From Prorocentrum cordatum (Eukaryota; Sar; Dinophyceae; Prorocentrales; Prorocentraceae), in assembly GCA_963575745.1 (NCBI GenBank), contig CAUYUJ010007225.1, positions 228,875-292,874 on the forward strand: DNA of 64,000 bases, in the 5' to 3' direction. This document shows positions 53,703-63,109 of the stretch, piece after piece. How positions within the stretch are numbered: position 1 is the stretch's first letter; each line of letters begins with the position of its first letter. A program made the translations under genes and the position numbers. The notes under the pieces were generated by a model, which was given only the letters and a program-made list of their open reading frames with translations, had not been told where the DNA came from and ran no database searches.

Positions 53703-55027
53703 CCCTCCTCGCCCGCGGGAGCGAGTCCGCCTCCGCCGCGGCCACGGCCTCTGCCGCGTCCACGTCCTCGGGCTTGCTGCTCCTCGCGGGCTTTTCTGCT
53801 CTCCTTCGCGATGGCCGCCTGGTCCTTCAGCTGGTTTGCCACGTACTGCGCCAGCGCTGGATTCGTGCCGCCTCCCGCCGACTGAGGTCCCCAGCCCATG
53901 AAGACGTCGCCAGCAGAATAGTCTGGATTGGACGGTGCGGCCCTGTGGGCCTCTTTTATCAGAGCCATGCGGCGGCATGCCAATTCGGCCCACTTCATAG
54001 CTGGCAGGTTCAGCTGGTCGTAGGTGGCGGCAGCGTCGAGGATCCTGCAAAGAACCTGATGCTCGTACACCGAGCGATCTCCCTCGGGAATGCGTGACGA
54101 TCGTACCCACCTCTCATGGTGAGCGTTCGGGCTCGCATCATCATCTCTAATCTGCTTCAGCAACCAGAACGTGGTGGGCGGCCCATCTAGGCCTAGACCG
54201 CCCCTCGGGGGCGTCGGGTCCATGGCCGAGACTGCCTCCGAGAAGCTGACCTTACGCTCACCCGACGCGTCGACGACCACGGGCAGCACCCTGAGATCGT
54301 CATGAACGTACCTGTAGATGTCGGCCTCTGCCATACGCTGCACAAACAAGTGACCGATGCCGTAGGGGATGATGCCTCTGTCGCCACACGTCACAGCGGC
54401 ATCAGGAAGGGCCGGAATCTGAGTCCCCTTTGAGATATCCTGAGTGTCCTCGGCCGCCACCCACACGAGCGGCGATCCTGCCACTGCCGCTGCGCCAGCG
54501 GGCCCTGGTGCCGCCGCAGCCGCAGCAGCCGCACCTGGGGCGGCCGCGCCGCCTGCACCCACGGGCGGCGGCGCGGCTGGGCCGAGGTGGGCCCCCATCG
54601 GAGGAGGCACGGCCACCAACGCCCCCGCGGGCGGAGCCGCAGGCCCCAGCGGCGGATGCCGGGCGCCAGGCGCTGCGCCAGGCGCGCCCACGACAGGCAC
54701 CACAGGCGCTGCTGGGACTGGTACGCCTGCCTGAAGTGCTCCGTCTCGCACGTGCTGGATCATCTCGGCTGCGGTCGGCACTGCTTGGAACCGATACACG
54801 CTGGCCAGCGGGATGTCCTGCGGCGGTACTCCCAGTCCTGGTGCAGCGCGAAACTCTGCTATATCATCATTATCTGGTCGAAGTTCCTCAACGAAAATGT
54901 CGCCGTCAGGCGTCAGCACCGCGTAGTGCCCTGGCGCCGCGCCCACCGTGAGGATGAGACGTTCGTGCCAGAGCGGTGGGCCAGGCAGGTCGTACTTGAC
55001 CAGAACCACGTCACCTGGTGCCACCAT
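53699..55027 (-). CDS. Gag-like ORF
   Basis: 442 residues. The N-terminal ~75 residues form a compact beta-rich part starting V-A-P-G-D-V-V-L-V-K-Y-D and including P-L-W-H-E-R-L, a block I associate with dinoflagellate retroelement ORFs. A Pro/Ala-rich linker follows (about 95-175), then a helical domain (about 185-400), and a C-terminal (G-R)n tail with Arg/Gly repeats that would bind nucleic acid. No zinc knuckle is seen. It starts inside the end of the membrane ORF (17-base overlap) and ends in the ATGA that starts pol. By position and composition it is the structural protein; this is inference. Confidence 0.7.
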   Translation of the reverse strand: MVAPGDVVLVKYDLPGPPLWHERLILTVGAAPGHYAVLTPDGDIFVEELRPDNDDIAEFRAAPGLGVPPQDIPLASVYRFQAVPTAAEMIQHVRDGALQAGVPVPAAPVVPVVGAPGAAPGARHPPLGPAAPPAGALVAVPPPMGAHLGPAAPPPVGAGGAAAPGAAAAAAAAPGPAGAAAVAGSPLVWVAAEDTQDISKGTQIPALPDAAVTCGDRGIIPYGIGHLFVQRMAEADIYRYVHDDLRVLPVVVDASGERKVSFSEAVSAMDPTPPRGGLGLDGPPTTFWLLKQIRDDDASPNAHHERWVRSSRIPEGDRSVYEHQVLCRILDAAATYDQLNLPAMKWAELACRRMALIKEAHRAAPSNPDYSAGDVFMGWGPQSAGGGTNPALAQYVANQLKDQAAIAKESRKAREEQQARGRGRGRGRGRGGGGLAPAGEEG

Positions 55028-55451
55028 TGCGCTGACGGATGATGGCGAGCTGCCTCAATGCCAGGTCACGCTTGGACGAGTCGTCCGCGACGACCTCCTC
55101 GTCAGGGCGTCTGGTACAGAACGAAGACAGCCAGCCAACACTGCGGCCTATGAGGCCCGTGCAAGTCAGTACTCCGAAGCCCACCAGCAGGCCTGCGACG
55201 AAGAAGACGACGCCTGACCAGCCCGCACCCTCGGCCGACTGCGGGGCAAGAGACGGGCAAGAGAAGGTCGGGCAGGTGATGTTGATCGACGGCGTCGAAC
55301 ACGTGACCGTCGGGCAGTTGACAGTGCAGTCGGGGCACGGTGGGCACTGGCGCGAGCCGAGGCCCCAGACTATCGCTAGGTCGGCAGCCTTGGTAGCGAG
55401 CAGCTGGGCGGGCCAACCGACCATGAGAACAGACTTGAGCCGTAACAACAT
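55011..55451 (-). CDS. Small cysteine-rich membrane protein, first ORF of the element
   Basis: 146 residues from an ATG in repeat A1 (a second Met at residue 10 is an alternative start). A cysteine-dense segment follows (residues 36-66, pattern C-P-x-C-x-x-C and further C-P pairs), then a hydrophobic membrane span (about 77-101, V-V-F-F-V-A-G-L-L-V-G-F-G-V-L) and a charged tail rich in Asp/Glu and Arg. Whether the cysteine part lies outside is unknown; the positive tail suggests it is cytoplasmic. Known DIRS/PAT/Ngaro elements start with gag, so an extra membrane ORF is unusual. It overlaps gag by 17 bases. Function unknown. Confidence 0.7.
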   Translation of the reverse strand: MLLRLKSVLMVGWPAQLLATKAADLAIVWGLGSRQCPPCPDCTVNCPTVTCSTPSINITCPTFSCPSLAPQSAEGAGWSGVVFFVAGLLVGFGVLTCTGLIGRSVGWLSSFCTRRPDEEVVADDSSKRDLALRQLAIIRQRNGGTR

Positions 55452-55498
55452 GATACGGCACTCCCTTCCAGCTTTATCATAGCTCGTGAACTTTACAA
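55431..55498 (-). repeat. Split direct repeat A1 (5' end of the element)
   Basis: 68 bases identical to A2. On the minus strand it begins TTGTAAAG at the genomic border and contains the first ATG of the membrane ORF (55,451), so the internal A2 copy repeats that start codon near the 3' end. Confidence 0.95.
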
Positions 55499-55800
55499 GT
55501 TGGTTGCGCAGTGCAGCAAGGCACTATCCAGTTCTTCACCCACTGACCCCGAGGATGTCTGGTTGCATATCGCATGCTTGCTTAGGTGATGGTCTGCGGC
55601 TAGGTGCTCGGTTTCGTAGATGTTGTCGACTGCGACCCTTGATCTCTCTCAGACGGTCCTTCCAATGACCGATGTAGACTTCGCGCTCGCATCCTTGGGG
55701 CGCTTCAAGGTCAGAAAATACAGCTTGTCGTCGCCACCATGTGGTCTTCCACGAAATATCGGAGATGTCTCTAGCGATCTGGCTGATGTCCATGGTCTGT
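55499..55800 (-). other. Interrupted flank of the element's insertion site
   Basis: A minus-strand frame (55,793-55,536) looks protein-like (W-W-R-R, G-H-W-K-D-R-L-R-E-I-K) but stops before the insertion. I cannot identify it; it may be the upstream part of the sequence continuing at 48,755. Confidence 0.3.
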
Positions 55801-55899
55801 CAATACTCCCGCACGTGCCATCGTAATTGTACCTGCTCTTCTGTTTGTAAATAACTCTCCACGTATGGTACGCTCCACATCTTCCGGTCCATCTCGCTG

Positions 55900-56110
55900 A
55901 CCTGAGGAGGAGAGAGAAGGAGGAGGCGGAGGAGGAGGAGGAGGAGAAGGAGGAGGATGAGGGGGAGGAGGAGGAGCAGGAGGAGGAGTAGGAGGGGGAT
56001 GAGGGGGAGGAGAGCATTTTGAGCATTTGACCAGCACATCGTGCGTGGAGAAAGGAGGGAGAGGAGGCGAGAGGCACAGGAAGAGGAGGATATTGAGGGG
56101 GAGGAGGACC
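55900..56110. repeat. (GGA)n purine tract
   Basis: GGAGGA-rich on the plus strand, interrupted at 56,012-56,055. The Ser/Pro/Leu-rich frames on the other strand are artefacts. Confidence 0.9.
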
Positions 56111-56394
56111 AGTGTAAACCCACAAGGCATGGACGATGTTGCAATCGACCTTCCCTCCAAATTCCATTTTCATAGGTCCTTGAAAAATGATTTCCAGGAG
56201 GTGACCCATTAGAAGACAGCCGTCTGATAATCCCCAATTGTTCCAAAACGCCGTCCTTGGGACGGCAACGCCGCAACCCAACGTCACTGTCGCGTCTTGA
56301 CAATCCGAAGTCGTGCCAAATCACTACTTCAGCGCCAAGAACCAACGTTACTGGCGCGCCCTGACAGCCGTAAGCGGGAACAGAACACCTTCCC

Positions 56395-56850
56395 GGGACT
56401 TAGACCACACAGCTCCATGAAACTGCTGCAAACTTTCAACGCGAATGTGTGCGGTATCAAGGCGACAACCACATTTTGAAAACCACCCGCCTTCCATCCG
56501 TGAAGCAGTTGCAAACTTTTAGCACGAATGTGCGGCGACAGCCGCGTTTTGAAAACCATCCGCCTTCCATCCGTGAAACTGTTGCAACCATTTAACACGA
56601 ATGTGCGCGGTGCTAAGGCGAGAGCACATTTTGAAATCCACCCGTCCTCCATCCTTGAAGCTGTTGCAAGCTTTGGAAACGAACGTGCGCGGCGGTACGG
56701 TGACAGCCACATTTCTAACACCACCCGCCTTCCATACTTGAAACAACTGCGAACTTTAAAGACGATTCTGTGCGGCGCTACAGCGAGAACCACATTTTGA
56801 CACGGACCCGCCGTCTATCCGTGACTCTGTTGCAGAATCTCAAGCTTCAA
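56395..56850. repeat. ~81 bp tandem repeat, six copies
   Basis: Copies are marked by TCCAT-CCGTGAA-CTGTTGCAA-like words at about 56,411, 56,492, 56,567, 56,650, 56,731 and 56,813, each followed by CACGAATGTGCG and CACATTTTGAAA. Copies are clearly diverged. Confidence 0.75.
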
Positions 56851-56939
56851 GAGCGAAGATGGCAAACAAGTCTGAAGCGAAACGCCTGGCCAGCCCTACT
56901 GTCACATCTGGGGGTGCGACAGGGAGGAGTTATTCATAA

Positions 56940-57240
56940 GGGCAAAGGATGGGGGCGGAGGAGGAATAGGAAAAAGAGGAGGAGAAGGAGGAGGAGGAGG
57001 AAAGACAGGCGGAGGAGGGGGACGAGAAGGACGAGGAAGAAAAAGACAAACAAATGCTGAGAGAAACCTTCCCGATGGGCACGCCCCCTTCGTGTGGCGC
57101 GCCCCAGACCGCTGGCTGGCGCGGTTGGGTCTGGTAGGCACCAGACCCAACATGGGTGTGGTGCCGGGGCCGCGGATCAGGGAGGAGGAGGAGGAGGAGG
57201 AGGAGGAGGAGGGGGAGGAGGAGGAGGAGGAGGAGGTGCT
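56940..57240. repeat. Two GAG tracts with a short unique spacer
   Basis: 56,975-57,050 and 57,180-57,236 are GAG-rich. The spacer (57,050-57,178) has no recognisable coding. Confidence 0.8.
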
Positions 57241-57249
57241 GGCTTATTC

Positions 57250-57965
57250 CTGCCTCCTCCCTCCCCCATCCTCCTGTTCATTTGAAGCTTCCGTTCTCCC
57301 TCCTCCTCTTTTCCTCTCGGCTGTCTGTCTGTCCATCTATCTGTCTTCTCTTACGTCAAATATCAGCTTGTGACCCTTGGAGCGGTGCTCCAGGGGTCAC
57401 CTGGCATTCGCTTGATCCCCCCCCCCTCAGGGCCGACTGGCCCCGATGGTGGGGGAGGCTACGTTTGTACAAACCCTGCAGCCATGAGGTGTCAAGTGGA
57501 GCGTACCCAGAGGCGAATCCCCAAATAAGATACCATGCCTACCTCACCTCTTTTTGCAAACTGCTCCCGCTACAGCTAGAATAAGAACACGGGGCGAGAG
57601 GGGCGAATGCAAAGGGAGGGTGCGCATCATTACCTACAAACTGTTACGCATGCTGCGGCTGCTGCTCTCATGGATACATCTGCGAGTGCTGGCCACACCT
57701 CCAATTTTACAGAGGGAAGCGAAATGTGTATACATACAGGCTCGGGGCAAACCGCGTGTATACATACGGGCTCGGGATGCATTGTGCCGGGGCTTGTCCT
57801 GCTACTGCTGCTGCTACTACTGACGGACTCAGTGCGGCCTGTTGGCTCACTGGCTCCAACGCCCCAGCGGACACTCCTAGCCTAAAGAACTGCCTGTCGG
57901 AGAGCAGAGAATTGAAGCTGGCCACTCTGGGCTCCGTGAAACGGCAGCCGAATAACAACGCGGGC
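57250..57965. other. No recognised gene; short duplicated 27-base word
   Basis: GTGTATACATACAGGCTCGGG and a near copy lie at 57,725-57,775. Otherwise nothing seen. Confidence 0.3.
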
Positions 57966-57969
57966 AGCG

Positions 57970-58850
57970 GTGCGCTCTTGGGGCGAGCGGGGAGCCTCTT
58001 GGGCCGTCTTGGGGCTCTCCTGGAGCGCTCTTGGGGCAGCCGTCGGGCGTCTGGGAGCCCGTCGTGGGGTCGTCTGGGGGGCTGTCCTGGGCGCGTCTGA
58101 GCCTGTTTCGGCGGCCTGCTGGGCTGTTCGTGGGCTCTTCGGGATCCTTTTCGGCAGTCTTGGATCGTGATACGGGTCTCTCTGGGACCAGCCTCTGGGG
58201 CCAGCCTGCAGCGTCGTCAGGCCGAAGCAGGGGCATCTCAGAAAACATTGGGAACAATAGAAAATCTATGCGTTTTGCTTCCAGAAGCCCTCCGGGAGAT
58301 TCTCCTGGAACGCTCTTGGGGCGTCTACGGGGGCCTCTTGGGCCGTTTGTTTTTTTTTCTGGAGCGCTCTTGGGGCGTCTTGGGGGCCTCTTGGACCGTC
58401 TTGGGGCCCCCTTTGGCATTTTCCAGCGCCGTTGGGGCAGTCGATGGGCGCCTTGGAACTCGTAGTGAGGTCGTCTGGGAGAGTTCTGGGCTGTCTTGGG
58501 GGCGTCTTGGTCCGTTTCGGCAGCTGACTGTTTGTGGGCTCTCTCCAGGACACTTTTTCGGCAACCTTGGAGCAAGATGGGGGCTCCTGGGGCCGTCATG
58601 TACCGTCGCGTGGCCGACGCAGGAGCATCCCTGAAAACATTCCAACAACCACATTCACAAACTAACGGTATTTGCTCTGGGAGGGCCGCTGGGAGGTTCT
58701 CCTGGGGCGCTCTCGGCAAGTCTTGGGAGCCTCATGGGCAGTCTTGGGGCTCTCCTGGGGCTTTCCTGGGCCTTCTTAGAAGCTTTTTGGGCCACCCTAA
58801 GCGTTTTCGTGCGCCGTTGGGGCCGTCTTGGGGCACCCGTTGAGGTCCCT
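57970..58850. repeat. CCAAGA-type array
   Basis: TCTTGGGG / GGCCGTCTT words throughout, with non-repeat inserts near 58,200-58,270 and 58,560-58,670 that share GTCGTCAGGCCGAAGCAGG-like and GGAGCAT words, implying a compound unit of ~400 bases. Confidence 0.65.
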
Positions 58851-58884
58851 GGGACGGGACCCCTGGGCCCTGTCCTCCACATCT

Positions 58885-59090
58885 GTGCATATATATACAT
58901 ATATATATAAATGTGTGTGTATATACACATGTTTGTATACATGTATGTATGTGTGTATGTGTGTATGTATGTTTACCTGTATGTCTGTATGTCTGCATTT
59001 ATGTATGTATGTATGCATGTATGTATGTATGTATGCATGCATGTATGTCTGTATGTATGTAGGTATGTATGAATGCTTGCATGCATGAGT
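58885..59090. repeat. (TATG)n microsatellite region
   Basis: TATA and TATG words for about 200 bases. Confidence 0.95.
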
Positions 59091-59130
59091 CTATATGCGC
59101 ATGTATTACCATACGTCCATATCTGAATGT

Positions 59131-59166
59131 TAGAATCACGCACGCGCTACGCGCGCTTAGATTCTA
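59131..59166. other. 36-base palindrome, left partner
   Basis: TAGAATC pairs with GATTCTA at the ends, around an alternating CG core. A near copy lies at 59,942-59,981. Confidence 0.65.
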
Positions 59167-59941
59167 CCCGACTGCGCAATCGTTGTTGATAAACTTTGCG
59201 CTCGCCGAAGAACCCCAAAAAACAAAAGGAAGGGTTCCCCAGGCAAAAGCCGCCCTTGGCGCGTGGAAGTGCTGGGCCTTCTGGGATATAGCTTAGGGTT
59301 CGGTGGGCGGTCGCGGAACCGTGCAAGATCGACGTGCGACGCGTCTAAGGGCTCCGAGTGTTTCCTGGACTGCGCAAGTGACGTGACTGCCACGGTGGCC
59401 GAAGAGGACCCCAGATGGTCCGGGCCGCCATGTCGCCGCCGCCGCCGCCCCCGCGGGCGCCGCCGCCGCAACCGCTGCCGCCGTCACGATGATCGTCGTG
59501 GTCGTGGTGGTGGTGGTGGTCGTCGTCTGTGGACGTGATCGGACGATTGCATGTTCTGGGGCGTGTTTTGCTTTTCTGGGGCCTCCGGGGGCCTCCAGAC
59601 TCTGGAGATTTGCTTGGCCTTAAAGAGGCAATGCGAAGGTCCCAAATCCCCGTCGTTTGAAGTGGTTCGGGTACCTATAAGCGAATTCCGTGCAACAGAT
59701 CCGCCACCACGCTGTAGGCACTGAGTGGAGCGTCGTCGGGTCCCAGCGACGTCGCCCAGGCGGGCGATGCGGCGCGCCAGCGGCGTCGTGCCCTGCCGAC
59801 GGGTGGGTGGGCCCACAAGGGGGCGTGACCCTGTTGCCCCCGTCAGCGGGAAGGGCCTTCTTCGGCCAGGCCCGAAGGGCCACGAGCGCCGGAGGAGGGA
59901 GAGGAGGGGGGAGAGGGGAGAAGGTCAGGAAACATAGGACA
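59167..59941. other. Segment between the paired palindromes; no recognised gene
   Basis: Contains a GCC-triplet stretch (59,435-59,490) and a GTG/GTC run (59,500-59,525). Frames are short and not recognised. Confidence 0.3.
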
Positions 59942-59981
59942 CTAGAACCACGCGCGCGCTTCGCGCGCGCTTAGGTTCTAG
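59942..59981. other. 40-base palindrome, right partner
   Basis: CTAGAACC pairs exactly with GGTTCTAG, with GCGCGCGC-TTC-GCGCGCGC inside. Same design and largely the same sequence as 59,131-59,166. Confidence 0.7.
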
Positions 59982-60089
59982 CTAGGAGGCGAGCTTGAGT
60001 CAACGAAAGTCGCAGGGAAGGAGGCAGGGGGAAGAAGGCCAGAGAGCGCTGAAGGATACAAATGCTGGAACCCTCTTGTGATTTTGTGG

Positions 60090-60720
60090 GGGGCCTCATC
60101 CGGCCGCTCGCTGGGAGTTTGACGTAGCTTCTCGGGAGCCTCTGAACCTGTCGGGGGCCTCCTGGAAGCAGGTTCGAAGCATTTTGGGGGCCGATTTGGG
60201 GCTTCTCGGGGCCTCCTTTGGGCCTCTTGGGGGTCTCCTGGGGCCTCTTGAGGGGCCTCCTTGGGGCCTCCTGGCGGCCTCTTGGGGCGGAAGGCTCGAG
60301 CTTGCGGTTCGTGGTCCCCCTCTGGGCCCCCTCTTGGGCCCGTCTTGGGGCCCTCTTGGGCCATCTTGGGCGCCTCTTGGGCCGTCTTGGGGCCCTCTTG
60401 GGCTGTCCTGGGGCCCTCTTGGAAGCTTCTTGGGCCGTCTTGGGGCGGTCTTGGGCGCCTCTTGGGCCGTCTTGGACGCGGCGAAAGCCCAAGAGGCGAA
60501 CATGCGAAAATATACGTTTTCCCATAGGAATGGCACGATTTTTGCTTCTTGGGCCTCTCTTGGGCTGCCTCTCGGAGCGTCTTGGAGGCTTCTGGGACCT
60601 TCTTGGTGTCATGACAGGCGTCTTGGAAGGCATCTGGAGCCATCGGAGCGCGTTCCGAAGCCGCCTGCGAACGATCTTGGACGGCGTCCGGCGGTCCGAC
60701 GAGCCTCCGGGCCCCCCGGG
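60090..60720. repeat. CCAAGA-type array
   Basis: Dense TCTTGGGCC / CTTGGGG words. Non-repeat inserts at 60,285-60,310 (GGAAGGCTCGAG) and 60,480-60,530 match inserts in the arrays at 22,400 and 63,300-63,730. Confidence 0.7.
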
Positions 60721-60724
60721 GCCC

Positions 60725-61040
60725 ACATTTGTGGTCGAGGTCCCGGCCCCGGGCCCCCGGACCCGGTGCGCCGCTATATGTAATAAACGCGACGAGCAGA
60801 CACAACCATGCAGGAGGCGAGGGGAAACAGCAAAAGCAGCAGAGGGCAAGCGCGCGCGACGGGGGCGGGCGTGGGGCGGAAGGAGCGAGGGTCGTCGTGG
60901 TTCGTCGTGGGACGTCGCGGGGGTTCGCCGTGGGTCGTCGCGGCGCTGGGGGTCGCCGTTGGTCGTCGGGGGTATCGGGGGTCAAGGGTCGTTGGTGGGC
61001 GGGAGGGGCAGGGGGCCAGCCGGCGCCGACGGCGACCGCG
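60725..61040. other. No recognised gene; GTCGTCG-rich
   Basis: CGTCGTGG / GTCGCGG words between 60,890 and 60,990. This is the 3' flank of the reverse-transcriptase relic; no poly-A tail was seen there. Confidence 0.4.
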
Positions 61041-61042
61041 AC

Positions 61043-62983
61043 TCAGATGGCGTTAGCCGCAGCCGCCGCCGTGGCCGCTGCGGGGCGCGCTGCGGGCGCC
61101 CGCGCCGACCGTCGTAGCCGTCGCAGCACCGCCCGCGCGTTCTCCCGATGCAGGGAGACTGAGAGTCGCTGGGCGTGTCGGTTTGCCAATGCGGCAGCTT
61201 CCTCCCCGGTGGCGTCCGCTGCCCGCTTGGCCAAGATCGCAGAAGCTCTCCTGGCTTCGCGCCCCCGCCCGCCACCGTGGGCCTCCGCCACCGTGGGTAT
61301 GAAGGTGAAGCCCTGCGCCGCGCGCTGGCGCTCGGTGTCCAAGCGTTGCCGCTTGAACTCCTCGCGCCTCTCCGTGGCCGCGCTAGGGGGCGCGACAGAC
61401 GCGCCGAGGAGGTCGCCGCGCATGCCAGAAGTGGCCGCGAAGCCCCGGGCCGCTGGCACCCCGTTGCGCCACCTGGGCAGGTGGACGTCCGCGGGGCGCC
61501 TGGTGCCTGCGTCCAAGTCTGGGCCGCCCTGCTCGCCGCCTTGCGGCACTTCGTTGGCTGCGCGCGGCGGGGGCGGGGCCCGGCCGCTCCAGCTCCGCCC
61601 CCGCGAAGCTGGCTGCTTGCGCGTCGAGGAACCGCTGGTTCGAAGCGCGTTGTGGCACTTCGTCCTGTCGCCGCGGCAGGAGCAGGCAACGGCGTGGTCT
61701 AGCCAGACGTCCATCGCTTCTCCGCAGGCGGGGCGGAAGTCCTCGTGGTCCAGGAGCTGCACGCGGAGCCTGCGTTGGACAGCTACCTGGCAGAGGCCGC
61801 GCGGGAAGCCGGTGCCGGCGGCTTCGCAGGGCGGCGCCGGGAGGAAAGCGCCAGCGCCAGGTGCCTGGAGGAAGCTCAGGCGCGCCCGCGTGGCAACGGA
61901 GGCGCCAGTCTGGAGGCTTGCGAGCGCCGCGTCGTCAACGGCGTCGCCGAGTCTCTTCTGGCTGCCGTGCTGCTCCGGGTCGAAAAACACCCTGTCCGTG
62001 TACGAGACGAGGGCGTTGTGGGCCTGCACAGCATTCGCGAGCGCGCCCCCGTCGTGCCCCGCCGCGTCGGTGTAGCTTGGGTAGAGCTGCCCGCGGAGGG
62101 CGGAGCAGGCGGCCCGGGAGGCAACGAAGGCCGAGGCCGCGCGCTGCTCGCCCGAGCGCAAGCCTAGGCACCCCTTTAGCACCTTGAGTTGCGCCTGCCG
62201 CCGCGACGCGTCGTTGAGCGAGCAACCAGCCACCTGCTCGAAGCAAACCCCAACCCCGTCCTCCAGCGACTGCAGGGCCGCCGTGTGCGCCGTGGGCGGG
62301 GCCGCCCGCGCGCTGTAGCCCAGTTTGCAAAACGACGCACGCTGGCGCAGGAGGTGCAAGGCGACCTGCGCGTTTTCCAATGCCCCCAGCGCGTCAAAGA
62401 GCTCCTGCGCCGCAGAGCCCTGGTTCTCCGTGTGCTGGCAACAAAAATCGTCGTCGCCCACTGGCGCCCCGAGAAGCTCGAAGCTCCGGACCGTGCGGGG
62501 GCGGAACCCCCGCGCGAAGGCGTCAAAGTCTACTGTGGGATCGGCGCCGCCAGTCGGAACTACCTTGCACTTCCCATCCCCAGTGCTGAGCTTGAGCACT
62601 ATCGCGGCGAAGGCGGTGACCAGCTCGTGGAGGAGGTGCGCCGCGGCGCGCCAGTCGCCCGCCGGGGCCCCGTCGTCCAGGAAAAACACCTTGAGGTCGA
62701 CCTGGCCAGGGGGCGCGGACCGGGCAGGGTCGGGAGCGGCGCGAAGGACGTGTTCGACGCACCGCTGGAGAGCGAGTGCGAAAAGCAAAGGTCCAAGAGG
62801 GTCGCCTTGCTGGACGCCGCACTCCGAGCGGATCCTGTGCTTGCCGAGGCGGAGGAAATACGGGCGCGAATAGCCCCAATCGGCCCAGGGCGCCAAACTG
62901 GGGAACTCCTCGTGGAGGGCCTGGAGCAGGGCCTGGAGGGCCTGGATGGCTTGGAGCAAAGGCAATCTAAATGAAACTCCCAC
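61043..62983 (-). pseudogene. Reverse transcriptase of a dinoflagellate non-LTR-like family, 5'-truncated and frame-disrupted
   Basis: The 646-codon frame begins inside a reverse-transcriptase domain. G-V-Q-Q-G-D-P-L-G-P at residues 56-65 is motif B, F-F-L-D-D at 100-104 is motif C with both catalytic Asp, and K-C-K-V-V-P-T-G near 138-145 is the following strand. The fingers and motif A (first catalytic Asp) are missing; sequence upstream of about 62,970 is a CCAAGA array. Near the end, C-S-C-R-G-D-R-T-K-C-H-N is the family's cysteine motif, followed by R-P-A-D-V and S-L-H-R-E-N-A-R-A-V-L-R-R-L in the usual order. Between 61,650 and about 61,545 the family-like sequence (F-L-D-A-Q, E-L-E-R-P-G) lies in another frame, so two indels have occurred. 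It is therefore an inactive copy. Confidence 0.75.
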
Positions 62984-63109
62984 AAGCCCCCAGCAGAGCT
63001 CGGACAGCCTGAGAGGGCATACACGGGCGCCAAGGGAGCTCCCAGAGCGGCTTCAGAGCCCCCAAACTTGAACACACATTCAACGCAACGCCGTACTTTA
63101 CGAGGGAGC

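Larger units (their letters stand above)
48756..55498 (-). mobile_element. DIRS/PAT-like tyrosine-recombinase retrotransposon, 6,743 bp
   Basis: On the minus strand the order is A1 (55,498-55,431), ORFs, B1 (49,307-49,110), A2 (49,110-49,043), an 89-base hairpin segment, then B2 (48,953-48,756). This A1-ORFs-B1-A2-B2 layout is the split-direct-repeat form of PAT and Ngaro elements. Coding matches: membrane ORF, gag-like ORF, pol with reverse transcriptase, RNase H and methyltransferase, and an overlapping tyrosine recombinase. The A copies are identical over 68 bases; the B copies differ at 2 of 198. All four ORFs are intact, so it looks recent. There is no target-site duplication, as expected for tyrosine recombinases. 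Element ends and the B1/A2 joint share a single T, consistent with recombination of a circular intermediate at that base. Confidence 0.9.

Noticed and set aside
53703-54110. Upstream extension of the pol frame to 54,110
   Set aside because: This part overlies the gag-like ORF and is Arg/Pro-rich; the ATG at 53,702 overlapping the gag stop is the better start.
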